Positions 31,912-39,638 of a stretch of DNA of 64,000 nucleotides are shown here, one piece after another. The notes beneath the pieces were generated by a model. The model was not told the origin of the DNA, searched no databases, and saw only the letters and a list, made by a program, of their open reading frames with translations. The DNA is from Phycisphaeraceae bacterium. Lineage in GTDB: Bacteria; Planctomycetota; Phycisphaerae; Phycisphaerales; UBA1924. The stretch lies in NCBI GenBank assembly GCA_019636695.1, contig JAHBXD010000001.1:737661-801660 (forward strand). The letters are read 5' to 3'. A program made the position numbers and the translations under genes. The first letter of the stretch is position 1. Every line of letters starts with the position of its first letter.

Positions 31912-32618
31912 GCTCCCGGTCGCGGAATCTCGACCCACCCGCTGGTCATATGACGCACGATCGCCCCCGTCGTCGCATAAATCACTTGTTCCGCGATGTT
32001 CGAACAATGATCCGCAATCGTCACCAGTTGTGCGGCAACTCCCGCAAGGAAGAAACCGTGATCGGGTGTCATCCGATCCATGGCAATCTGGTTCTCCGCA
32101 TCACGCAGAAGCGCCGACTTGAACGCCTCCAAGGTGTCCTCCGAACGCAGCGCCACCTTCGCCAGTTTCGCATCGGCGTGCTCAAGCGCCGTCACCACAT
32201 CGCGTAGAATTCCCACCACGCTGTTGCCCATCACCACCACGGTGGGGGGGATCTGCTGGTCAAGCGATCGCGAAATGGCTACCCGTTCAGCAATGGCGAC
32301 GCCGAGGTCCGCCACCCGCTCCAACTCGTTATTCACCTTCACGATCGTCAGCACTTCGCGAACTTGCGAAGGCTCAAGCTCTGCATTCTCCCGCGTCGCC
32401 TCGCTCAGAATCGCCACCGCCGCCTGCTCGATCTCCACATCGACCCGATCCACCGCGTCGTCAAGCGTGACCACGTGCCGAGCCGCCCCGGCGTCGCGCT
32501 CCGCCGCCGCCCGAAAGGCGTCCTCCGTCAGCGCCTGCACGCGACGTCCCTGCGCGATCAAGTCGGCCTTCAGCCGCGCGATGCGATCCGAGAACCCGTT
32601 AGAGACCGTCGACATCAC
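31908..32618 (-). CDS. phoU: PhoU-family phosphate regulator
   Basis: 236 residues of two three-helix bundles. PhoU signatures are present twice: DAVDRVDVEIEQAAVAIL with ARVADLGVAIAERV in the first repeat, and ALRSEDTLEAFKSALLRD with AAQLVTIADHCSNIAEQVIY in the second, the ExxxDHxxNIAE type metal-binding motif. PhoU dampens PhoR and Pst activity when phosphate is plentiful. No pst or phoBR genes are nearby; instead its stop overlaps the UDP-sugar dehydrogenase start, so the two are co-expressed. Confidence 0.88.
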   Translation of the reverse strand: MMSTVSNGFSDRIARLKADLIAQGRRVQALTEDAFRAAAERDAGAARHVVTLDDAVDRVDVEIEQAAVAILSEATRENAELEPSQVREVLTIVKVNNELERVADLGVAIAERVAISRSLDQQIPPTVVVMGNSVVGILRDVVTALEHADAKLAKVALRSEDTLEAFKSALLRDAENQIAMDRMTPDHGFFLAGVAAQLVTIADHCSNIAEQVIYATTGAIVRHMTSGWVEIPRPGA

Positions 32619-32688
32619 CCCTAGCGTACCACCATCCCCCTCGTCGTGACGGCGCGCCCCGAATCGCTCCCTCGATTACCATCTACGC

Positions 32689-33030
32689 ATGAGGCCCTCC
32701 CTCATCCTTCTGCTCATGCTCGCGGGGTGCACCCGCTCGGCCCCGCGCGGGTTTGATGCCGCCGCTCCCGAAGGGCGGATCGACGCCATCGTTCAGGCCG
32801 CCAGAACCTCCGATCGCAGCGCAATACCCCACCTGGTCGCCTCGCTCGATGCCGACGACCCCGCGGTCCGATTCCTGGCGATTTCCGCCCTCGAGCACAT
32901 GACCGGACAGACTTTCGACTACCGTTTCGAAGCCCCCCCGGACGAACGAGCCCGTGCTGTCACGGCATGGCAACAATGGACAATAGCCGAGGGCATCGCC
33001 CCGGCCACGAAGGAGGCTTCACGTCCGTGA
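32689..33030 (+). CDS. Small lipoprotein with HEAT-like repeat
   Basis: 113 residues. Signal peptide with lipobox LLMLAGC (Cys14), then a short HEAT-type repeat (AIPHLVASLDADDPAVRFLAISALEHMTG), a family common in planctomycetes for protein contacts. GTGA overlap links its stop to the next gene (RsbW-like, start 33027), so it belongs to the RsbW-STAS-MlaE operon. Role unknown; anchored at the membrane, it could sense or hold a partner of that cluster. Confidence 0.7.
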   Translation: MRPSLILLLMLAGCTRSAPRGFDAAAPEGRIDAIVQAARTSDRSAIPHLVASLDADDPAVRFLAISALEHMTGQTFDYRFEAPPDERARAVTAWQQWTIAEGIAPATKEASRP

Positions 33031-33512
33031 GCGACCGGCCCCACGTGCGCATCGAGATGCTCAGCGATCCGCTCTACCTCAGCGGCGCACGCGAACTCGT
33101 CAGCGCTGTCGCCCGTCGCCTCGGCTTTGATGAACCCACCTGCTCACAGATTGCCCTCGCCGTCGATGAGGCCCTCGCCAACGTCATCTGCCACGGCTAT
33201 CAGCGCCGCCCCGACGGCCTCATGTGGATCAGCCTCTGGCCCCTCGCCCTCTCCCCGGATACTCCATCCCTCCGCATCGTGATCGAAGACGAAGCACGCC
33301 AGATCGACTGCGAGCAGATCAGAGGCCGCGACCTCGACGATATCCGGCCCGGCGGGCTTGGGGTCCACATCATCCGACAGATCATGGATCATGTTCTGTA
33401 CGAAAAACGCTCTCCCTGCGGCATGCGCCTTACCCTCGTCAAGACCGGCCCTGTCCGCCCCCCGACGAGGGAAAACCACGGACACGACCAGGAAACCACC
33501 AGCAATGCATGA
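33027..33512 (+). CDS. RsbW/SpoIIAB-like anti-sigma/regulatory ATPase
   Basis: Serine-kinase type ATPase of the HATPase_c (GHKL) class. 161 residues from GTG 33027, with AGGAGG at 33011-33016. The N box reads VDEALANVICHGY and the G-box region GGLGVHIIRQIMDHV, as in SpoIIAB/RsbW proteins that bind and phosphorylate a STAS antagonist. The next gene (33505) encodes exactly such a STAS protein and overlaps it. No sigma factor is adjacent. A partner switch is inferred from the pair plus the SpoIIE phosphatase at 47271, which could dephosphorylate the STAS protein. Confidence 0.85.
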   Translation: MSDRPHVRIEMLSDPLYLSGARELVSAVARRLGFDEPTCSQIALAVDEALANVICHGYQRRPDGLMWISLWPLALSPDTPSLRIVIEDEARQIDCEQIRGRDLDDIRPGGLGVHIIRQIMDHVLYEKRSPCGMRLTLVKTGPVRPPTRENHGHDQETTSNA

Positions 33513-33852
33513 AGGCTCCGGGATCGAAATCGAACTCCGCCAACACGCCGACGCAGCGATTGTCGTCGCTCGAGGCGACATCGACATGTCCGGCTCGCCC
33601 CTGCTTCGTGAGAATCTCCGGCAGGCCCTGGCATCACGCATCAATCGCGTGGTCGTCGATCTCGGCGGCGTCGAATACATGGATTCGTCTGGCCTGGCCA
33701 CCCTCGTTGAAGCCCTGAAAAACGCCAAGACCGCCGGCACGCGACTCCTGCTCTGCAACATGCGAGACCGCGTCCGCGCCATCTTCGAAATTGCACGCCT
33801 TGACAAGTTCTTCACCATCGCCTCGACTCAGGACGAAGCCCTCTCCGCCTGA
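33505..33852 (+). CDS. STAS-domain anti-sigma factor antagonist
   Basis: 115 residues, the size of SpoIIAA/RsbV. The conserved loop GGVEYMDSSGLATLVEAL carries the phosphorylatable Ser in DSSG. Start ATG 33505, overlapping the RsbW-like gene by 8 nt. A MlaE-type permease gene follows 16 bp later; STAS proteins (MlaB) also bind Mla transporters, so this one could serve either the partner switch or the transporter. The coupled RsbW-like kinase favours the first role. Confidence 0.87.
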   Translation: MHEGSGIEIELRQHADAAIVVARGDIDMSGSPLLRENLRQALASRINRVVVDLGGVEYMDSSGLATLVEALKNAKTAGTRLLLCNMRDRVRAIFEIARLDKFFTIASTQDEALSA

Positions 33853-33868
33853 AACCCCGGAGCACCGC

Positions 33869-34711
33869 GTGCCGCAGCGCACGGACCAGATCAGATCCGA
33901 TCGCTTCAGCGTTCGCGCGGTCAACGCGCTTGGCGCCCGTGCCATGCGAACCCTCGAACGCATCGGGGGGGTTTTCTACCTCATCTGCGACGCGGCTTCC
34001 GCGCTCTATGCCTCGCTCGTGCGCCGCAAGGCCCGCGTCGGGCGCGTGGCCATTGTCTCGCAGATCGTCCGAATCGGCGTCCGCGCCATCTTCATCACTT
34101 CGCTCGTCTCGGGTGCTGTCGGGCTGATTCTCGCCCTCCAGCTCGCACCGCCCCTCGACGGCTTCGGCAGCAAACCCCTCGTCGCCAACATCATCAGCGT
34201 CGCCGTCCTGCGAGAACTCGGCCCGCTCATCGGCGCCATCGTCCTCACCGGCTTCGCCGGCGCCGCCATCACTGCTGAAATCGGCACAATGGTCGTCGGC
34301 GAAGAAATCGAGGCCCTCGAAGCCCACGCCCTCAGCCCTATCCGCTTCCTCGTGGTCCCGCGCATCCTCGCGGCGATCCTGAGCATGACCGCCCTCAGCG
34401 TTATCAGTTCGATCGTCGCAATTTCTTCGGCGCTGATCGTGTCGGTCACGACGCTCGACATCCCGTATGCCACGTTCATGCAGAACATGCTGACTCAGGC
34501 CAAACTTGTCGATTTCCTCACGGGCACCAGCAAGGGCACCCTCTTCGGGCTGCTCATCGGCTCGATCGCCTGCTACAACGGCCTTACGGTCACCGGCGGC
34601 GCGGCCGGTGTCGGCCGGGCAACCACCAACACCGTCGTGCAATGCGTCGTCGCCATCGTCCTCGCCGACCTGCTCTTTACGGCGGTTTTCTACGCCCTCA
34701 AGCTCTTCTGA
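33869..34711 (+). CDS. mlaE: MlaE-family ABC transporter permease
   Basis: Inner-membrane permease of the MlaE/Ttg2B lipid-transport family. About 280 residues from the GTG at 33869, which has CGGAG 7 nt upstream; ATG 33944 is the shorter alternative. Five or six membrane helices are visible, among them AIFITSLVSGAVGLILALQLA and FTAVFYALKLF. The family motif VLRELGPLIGAIVLTGFAGAAITAEIGTM is present, broken here to LRELGPL...GAAITAEIG, the typical MlaE loop. The ATPase MlaF and lipid-binding MlaD are not adjacent on the 3' side, so the operon appears incomplete in this window. Confidence 0.88.
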   Translation: MPQRTDQIRSDRFSVRAVNALGARAMRTLERIGGVFYLICDAASALYASLVRRKARVGRVAIVSQIVRIGVRAIFITSLVSGAVGLILALQLAPPLDGFGSKPLVANIISVAVLRELGPLIGAIVLTGFAGAAITAEIGTMVVGEEIEALEAHALSPIRFLVVPRILAAILSMTALSVISSIVAISSALIVSVTTLDIPYATFMQNMLTQAKLVDFLTGTSKGTLFGLLIGSIACYNGLTVTGGAAGVGRATTNTVVQCVVAIVLADLLFTAVFYALKLF

Positions 34712-34718
34712 GCCGCAC

Positions 34719-35297
34719 TCACCCGCGCGCTTGCCGTTGCTTCGACCCTTTCTTCGCAACGCTCTTGGCAGCCTTCTTGGCTGTCTTCTTCGCTGTTTTC
34801 TTGGTGGCCTCCTTCGCCGTTCGAGCCGCTGCCGCCCGCGAGTTCATCGCGAGAATCGCAGACTCATACGTCCGGATGTACACCGCCGCCGGAAACTTCC
34901 GTATCGTCTCCCCCACGACATCCAGAGGGACATCCTCAAGCCGCTTGAACCGAATGCATGCTTTCCCCATGTCCAGCCGTTTGCCAGCCCCGATCCACGC
35001 CTTGCGAAACGCCGCATCCGCCGCGGCGTTCCCATACAGCGCCATGATCGTCAGCGACATGTGCCCCTTCTGCGATGCCAGCCCCGCAAACGGCAGCGGC
35101 TGCTTCGGATCACAGTGATACCCCGCCGGGTAGACCCCGTGGGGAACAAAATAGCCGATCATTCCATACTGCATCCCTTCCGCATAATCCGAGTCCAGGT
35201 TGTCCAATATCACCCTTCGCACCGCCGAGAGCGCTTCGCGGCGGTCCTCAGGAAGACTCTCGAGATATTCAGCGACGGTCGCGGCTTTCGATGGCAT
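34719..35297 (-). CDS. DUF1801 protein with K/A-rich tail
   Basis: 192 residues. The first 150 are a DUF1801 (YdhG-like) domain: VAEYLESLPEDRREALSAVR, MQYGMIGYFV and LDMGKACIRFKRLEDVPLDVV, thought to bind a small molecule or iron-related partner. The C-terminal 40 residues are almost only Lys, Ala, Thr and Ser (TKKTAKKTAKKAAKSVAKKG), resembling the tail of histone H1 or HU-like proteins. The tail could bind nucleic acid. Start ATG 35297. Confidence 0.78.
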   Translation of the reverse strand: MPSKAATVAEYLESLPEDRREALSAVRRVILDNLDSDYAEGMQYGMIGYFVPHGVYPAGYHCDPKQPLPFAGLASQKGHMSLTIMALYGNAAADAAFRKAWIGAGKRLDMGKACIRFKRLEDVPLDVVGETIRKFPAAVYIRTYESAILAMNSRAAAARTAKEATKKTAKKTAKKAAKSVAKKGSKQRQARG

Positions 35298-35422
35298 CCG
35301 CGCAGTCTACCTCGACACACACCAGCCGCCTGCACAATCTCGGTTCCCGCTCACCGCCCCGACGTCCTCGCGCCCGCCCTCGTACAGTGACGCCCACGTC
35401 CCTTCTCGAAGGATCCCGCCGC

Positions 35423-35863
35423 ATGGGTGTCTTACTCCGGGGAAAGTCCGGCGACTTCATCCTCAACAACCAGGGGTGGGTCATGCTCCTTCGCCTCGCC
35501 TGGGATTACGGGTGGAGGCCCAGGGGTACGGTTTCGCCGCGACACTGGCTCACCAACGAACTCCGCGAGCGCGCAACCAACTGGAACCCCGCCGATTACG
35601 TCACCTGCCGAGGCCAGACCGTCACCGCACTCGATGCGCAACTCTTTGCCGATGCGCTCGCCGCTGTGCTCGATGACCTGCCTCATGACGACCCCCTCCC
35701 ATCCGAAGACCTCATCCGAGTCGAAGCGCCGGGCTTCCCCGCCATCACGTATCTCTCCGACTCTCGAACCATCCACCCATTCGAGCAATTCGGGGGCGTC
35801 AACAAGTCCGGCTTTCACGAGTTCATCCACTTCTGCCGGCAGGGCGGTTTCAGCATCTGGTAG
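35423..35863 (+). CDS. Unknown conserved-looking protein
   Basis: 146 residues, no recognised family and no membrane segment. The start ATG 35423 has a weak purine site (GAAGGAT) upstream; the frame is open much further upstream, but that part overlaps the previous gene on the other strand. The N-terminal LRGKSGDFILNNQGWVMLLRLAWDYGW and the C-terminal FGGVNKSGFHEFIHFCRQGGFSIW are rich in Trp, Gly and Phe, and there are four to five Asp-Pro pairs in the middle. It looks like a compact globular domain. Confidence 0.6.
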   Translation: MGVLLRGKSGDFILNNQGWVMLLRLAWDYGWRPRGTVSPRHWLTNELRERATNWNPADYVTCRGQTVTALDAQLFADALAAVLDDLPHDDPLPSEDLIRVEAPGFPAITYLSDSRTIHPFEQFGGVNKSGFHEFIHFCRQGGFSIW

Positions 35864-36225
35864 CAGCGCCTCCATGCCCCGATCGCCCAAGAAACCCCCG
35901 GGGTCCGAAAGTACGCGCGGTGCCCTCCCGAATTGCGCAGCTTTCCCATTTTGACAGCGCTTACACTGACGACCCAACCATCGGCAAAATTCGCGCGATC
36001 CAAACCTTTCAACCCTGGTTGACGCCGACGCAACCGCTACCATCTTTTCCCGGAAGCGGTCGTGCACCCCGCTCCGCCGTCAGACCCGCGGCGGATGCAT
36101 CCGGTGCGCGATGGGTGGCTCCTGCCACCCGAATCGAAGACCTCGCCTCGGCGAACGCGGACCCGTCATCCGCACGATGCTCTTCCGGAGTGATCAGGGT
36201 GGTTTTATCGAAGGAGCACCGAGAG
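35864..36225. other. Intergenic region upstream of the dockerin-type gene
   Basis: 362 bp with no gene seen. A TTGACA hexamer occurs near 35953 but has no matching -10 at 16-18 bp. A strong Shine-Dalgarno AAGGAG at 36211-36216 lies 9 nt before the ATG at 36226. Confidence 0.5.
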
Positions 36226-38364
36226 ATGAATCAGAAGGCTCGAATTGCCGCTCTCGCCGGAATGGCCGGGCTTACCGCCGGTGCGGCAGCCCAAGACAGC
36301 CTCGGCAGCATCAACGATGCATATTCAACCTCCGAGCAGCGCACCGCATACGTTCTCGATCTCGTCGGCACAACCACCTCTTGGGGCAACGTCTTCGGCG
36401 TCGGTCCCCTCGTCAAGTCACCGACCGTCCCCGGCTCGGCCTTCGCGAACAACCTCATCAGCGCCAACGCCGTCAGCCAGACGTTCCTCAATAACGTCGC
36501 CTATCCGAGCGCTCTCTACGCCCTCTGGGAGAACGAACTCGCCGGCGGCACCGGCCCTGGTGAAATCAACACGCTGATCGCCCCCCCCGGCGCAACCGGC
36601 ACCCAGTTCGCCGCCACGTTTGCCGACTTCGGGCCACTCGGCACGCGCTACAACGGTGTGACCACCGCGGTCGTCAACTTTGACCCTGCCGATCCTGCCC
36701 GCCTCTACATCACACGCGTACAGGCCGCCGTCAACGGCCCGGACCCCTCCACCGACAACTCCCAGTTCGGCATCGGCGGTGTCGACGCCTCCGGCAACAC
36801 GTTCATGCGTTCCGATGCCTTCGGCACCAACGGCGGCGCGAACGCCCTCACCGGCAACAACTACTTCCGCATCGATGCGCTCGGCCGCAACCCAGCACAG
36901 ACAAACCACATTTCCGCGATCTTGGGTGACCGCGATCTTTCGGCCACCGCCCACATCCTTCAGAACTCTCCGATCAGCCACACGACACCGACCGGCATTC
37001 CCTCTGAACGCGATTCCTCCCGCGTCCTCATCGGCGCCAGCTTCGCACCCGTCGCCGGTGCCCCGGGGGAATATGTCCGAGGCTCATCCTTCCCGCCCGT
37101 CGCCAACACCGACCACATCAACGGCACCGGCGTCACCGATACCCGCGGCGGCGTCACCTACAGCCCTGCCCGGTTCATCCCCAACAGCCTCGGCACCGCC
37201 GCCATCCTTGCACGCGGCCCTGCCGACGGCAACGAGGTCTTTTCCGTCGCCATGTGGGATCTAGGCCCCGGCGGCAGCGTCCTCCGCAACGCCGTCATGA
37301 CCCGTTCGGCCTCCGCCGTTGATCCCGTCGATCCCTACACCCCCGTCCTGCCGATCGGTCGTCTCGATGGCTACCGCTCTCAGGTCGCCGCCCGCGGCGG
37401 AAACGCGCCCGTCGCCATCGGTTACAACCCCTACGGCAACTTCGGCGTCGTCGCCGCCGTCTCCTACGACTCACCGAGCGTTTTCGCCGATGACCCTCTC
37501 AACACGCTCCTCGTCGGCCACTTCGATCCGGCCGATCCCACGGGCACCGTCAGTTGGGTCGTCGCCGGTTGGTTCGACGGCCTCCAGGGCAAGCCCATCA
37601 AAGACGGCCCCGGCGGCAACGTCATCGGTCGGCTGACCACCCTCGATGTGGTGACCGGCGGCGCGCCTCGCGGCCCGTCGATTTCGGCTCCCGCCATCGA
37701 CGCCGCCGGAAACATCTGGTTCGTCGGCGCGGCCGAGCAGTTCAAGACCGACGCCCAAGGCAATCCCTTCATCGATAACGATTCCATCCTCATCCGCGCC
37801 GTCTGGGATCCGGCCACCGGCGGCTACGAACTCGAGCGCATCCTCGAACCCGGGTTCACCCGCACCGGCCTCAACTCCGGCGTCGAATACACCCTGACCT
37901 TCCTCGGCATCGCCGACAGCAACAGCATCGACTCTTCGACCCTTTTCTCCAACGGCGTCAACCAGTCCGCATGGAATAACGTCAACCCCACCGACTACAC
38001 CAACCAGGATCCCCGCACCGTCGGTGGCGTCGTGCTTGCCGTGCAGCTCACCTACCTGAGCGCTGTCAACTACCAGTGCCTGCTCTATGTCGGCAACATC
38101 ACCCCGGCGGATGCCACCGGCTGCCAGGCCGACCTCTCCGGCTCGAGCGACCCCAACGACCCCGCCTACGGCGTGCCCGACGGCGTGGTCGATGCCGCCG
38201 ACTTCTTCTACTACCTCGACCAGTTCGTTGCCGGCAACATCGCCGTCGCCGACCTCACCGGTTCGAGCGACCCCAACGACCCCGCCTACGGCATCCCCGA
38301 TGGCGTGATCGACGCTGCCGACTTCTTCTACTTCCTCGACATCTTCGTTGCCGGCTGCCCGTAA
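36226..38364 (+). CDS. Secreted protein with GC-type dockerin-like C-terminal repeats
   Basis: 712 residues. Signal peptide at 1-22 (KARIAALAGMAGLTAGAAAQ). The bulk is a Gly/Asn/Asp-rich beta domain without a recognised catalytic motif. The C-terminus has two near-identical 40-residue repeats: DLSGSSDPNDPAYGVPDGVV then DAADFFYYLDQF, and DLTGSSDPNDPAYGIPDGVI then DAADFFYFLDIF, followed by VAGCP. This is the GC-type dockerin domain known from Phycisphaerae, thought to anchor proteins in extracellular assemblies through calcium-binding Asp/Asn loops. Repeat DNA has a 120-bp period (38131-38250, 38251-38361). Strong Shine-Dalgarno; terminator right after the stop. Secretion through the GspD/GspE system is possible. 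Confidence 0.86.
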   Translation: MNQKARIAALAGMAGLTAGAAAQDSLGSINDAYSTSEQRTAYVLDLVGTTTSWGNVFGVGPLVKSPTVPGSAFANNLISANAVSQTFLNNVAYPSALYALWENELAGGTGPGEINTLIAPPGATGTQFAATFADFGPLGTRYNGVTTAVVNFDPADPARLYITRVQAAVNGPDPSTDNSQFGIGGVDASGNTFMRSDAFGTNGGANALTGNNYFRIDALGRNPAQTNHISAILGDRDLSATAHILQNSPISHTTPTGIPSERDSSRVLIGASFAPVAGAPGEYVRGSSFPPVANTDHINGTGVTDTRGGVTYSPARFIPNSLGTAAILARGPADGNEVFSVAMWDLGPGGSVLRNAVMTRSASAVDPVDPYTPVLPIGRLDGYRSQVAARGGNAPVAIGYNPYGNFGVVAAVSYDSPSVFADDPLNTLLVGHFDPADPTGTVSWVVAGWFDGLQGKPIKDGPGGNVIGRLTTLDVVTGGAPRGPSISAPAIDAAGNIWFVGAAEQFKTDAQGNPFIDNDSILIRAVWDPATGGYELERILEPGFTRTGLNSGVEYTLTFLGIADSNSIDSSTLFSNGVNQSAWNNVNPTDYTNQDPRTVGGVVLAVQLTYLSAVNYQCLLYVGNITPADATGCQADLSGSSDPNDPAYGVPDGVVDAADFFYYLDQFVAGNIAVADLTGSSDPNDPAYGIPDGVIDAADFFYFLDIFVAGCP
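38131..38361 (+). repeat. Two 120-bp in-frame repeats encoding the dockerin-like units
   Basis: GACCTC...GCCGACTTCTTCTAC blocks begin at 38131 and 38251 and share over nine tenths of their bases, including a stretch encoding SSDPNDPAYG identical in both. Recent internal duplication, or repair between repeats, would explain the similarity. Confidence 0.85.
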
Positions 38365-38392
38365 GCCTGCCGACCCTTCATCGACAACTCTC

Positions 38393-38427
38393 GACGCCCG
38401 GGGCCATTCCCCCGGGCGTCGTTTTTT
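38393..38427 (+). terminator. Intrinsic terminator of the dockerin-type gene
   Basis: Perfect 11-bp stem GACGCCCGGGG / CCCCGGGCGTC (38393-38403, 38410-38420), loop CCATTC, then a run of six T at 38422-38427. It starts 29 bp after the stop codon. Confidence 0.9.
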
Positions 38428-38750
38428 GGTCCGCGGCTCTGCAAACCCGTCGGAAATGCCCGAAGAATGGCTTGCTTCCGTTCGGTCGGGGAGTTACCCT
38501 TACCCCGTGGGCTGGGTCGGCGTCGATCCGGCATTTCTTGGTCCGGGGTGGAATCGAGCGCGTGACGATCGCCAGCAAGCGCTGTACCGACAGCATCGCA
38601 TTCTGCCCCGGCCTCGACCGCGGGCATGCATTGTGATGCACCCGGTTCACCAGACTTTCCTGCAAAACCAACTCCCCCGGCGCGGTGCCGGGGTGTGCTC
38701 GGTCTGTCGGGTCCGCGCATCTGCGGCCCGTTGAAAAAGGAGTGTGCACG
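38428..38750. other. Intergenic and leader region upstream of infC
   Basis: 323 bp with no gene supported; the short frames lack start signals. It ends with a Shine-Dalgarno AAAAAGGAG at 38734-38742. It likely holds the infC promoter and leader; no clear secondary-structure regulator was recognised. Confidence 0.5.
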
Positions 38751-39512
38751 ATCAACGGCAGACGATTCTTCAGAGAGGCGCCCACCGCCGTCCGCAGGAC
38801 GCGCGTGAACCACATGATCCGCATTTCGCCGATCCGTGTGGTCGGGCCGGATAACGAACAGATCGGCGTCATCGAAACCGCCGATGCTATTCGCATGGCG
38901 CAGGAAAAGGGGCTTGATCTCGTCGAGATCGTCTCCGATTCCCGGCCCCCGGTCTGCAAAATCATGGACTACGGCAAGTATCGCTACGAACTCTCCAAGA
39001 AAGAAGTCCAGACCCGCGCCAACAGCAAGCGGGCCGAACTCAAGGAAGTCCGTCTCGGTCGCTCCATGAAGATCGACCCCCACGACGTCGGCATCCGCAT
39101 CGAGCAGGCACGACGCTTCCTGCTCGACGGGCACAAGGTGCAATTCGTCCAGCGCTTCCGCGGCCGTGAAATCGCCCACAAGGAAATCGGCATGGAGAAC
39201 CTTCGCCACGCCGAGGCCGAACTCGCCGATATTTCAAAGGTCGAACTTCCCGCAAGACTGCTCGGCAAAGCCGCCAGCATGGTCCTTGCTCCCGACAAGG
39301 TCAAGATCGAGGCCCTTCGCCGCAAGGAAGAACAGGCCAAGGCCCGCGAAGCCGAACTCGCTCGTCAGGCAGCCGAAGCCGCCGAGGCCGAGAAGGCCAA
39401 GCAGTCTTCCGCGTCGCACGATCAAGCCGAGAAACCCAAAAAGAAGGGCACCGGCGACGATCGTGACCGCAACCCGATTGACGATGAACTCAACGCTCTG
39501 CTCGGCGGCTGA
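38751..39512 (+). CDS. infC: Translation initiation factor IF-3, probable ATC start
   Basis: Binds the 30S subunit and checks the start codon-initiator pairing. The conserved IF-3 domain begins near MIRISPIRVVGPDNEQIG. The best-placed initiator is ATC at 38751, 8 nt after AAAAAGGAG, giving 253 residues. ATG 38814 and GTG 38805 lie deeper with no comparable site. The linker and C-domain are standard (KIMDYGKYRYELSKKE, RGREIAHKEIG). The C-terminus continues for about 60 residues of Glu/Ala/Lys-rich sequence (AEAAEAEKAKQSSAS) beyond the usual length, a planctomycete-type extension. No rpmI or rplT follows; the next gene is on the other strand. Confidence 0.9.
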   Translation: MNGRRFFREAPTAVRRTRVNHMIRISPIRVVGPDNEQIGVIETADAIRMAQEKGLDLVEIVSDSRPPVCKIMDYGKYRYELSKKEVQTRANSKRAELKEVRLGRSMKIDPHDVGIRIEQARRFLLDGHKVQFVQRFRGREIAHKEIGMENLRHAEAELADISKVELPARLLGKAASMVLAPDKVKIEALRRKEEQAKAREAELARQAAEAAEAEKAKQSSASHDQAEKPKKKGTGDDRDRNPIDDELNALLGG

Positions 39513-39554
39513 TGCCGTTACCGCTGCCCGTCGGAAACCGAACTTGCAGGACAG

Positions 39555-39587
39555 AAAAAACATGGCCGGGCGCTCTGCCCGGCCATG
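39555..39587 (-). terminator. Intrinsic terminator for the leftward gene 39639-40697
   Basis: Perfect 11-bp stem CATGGCCGGGC / GCCCGGCCATG (39561-39571, 39577-39587) with loop GCTCT. The A6 run at 39555-39560 becomes U6 after the hairpin on the minus strand, which fits the gene ending at 39639. It may also act weakly for infC, which ends at 39512. Confidence 0.75.
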
Positions 39588-39638
39588 TGTATTGAGCGTG
39601 CCGAAATCTCCCGAATCAGCCCGCGCTGTTCGATGAAC

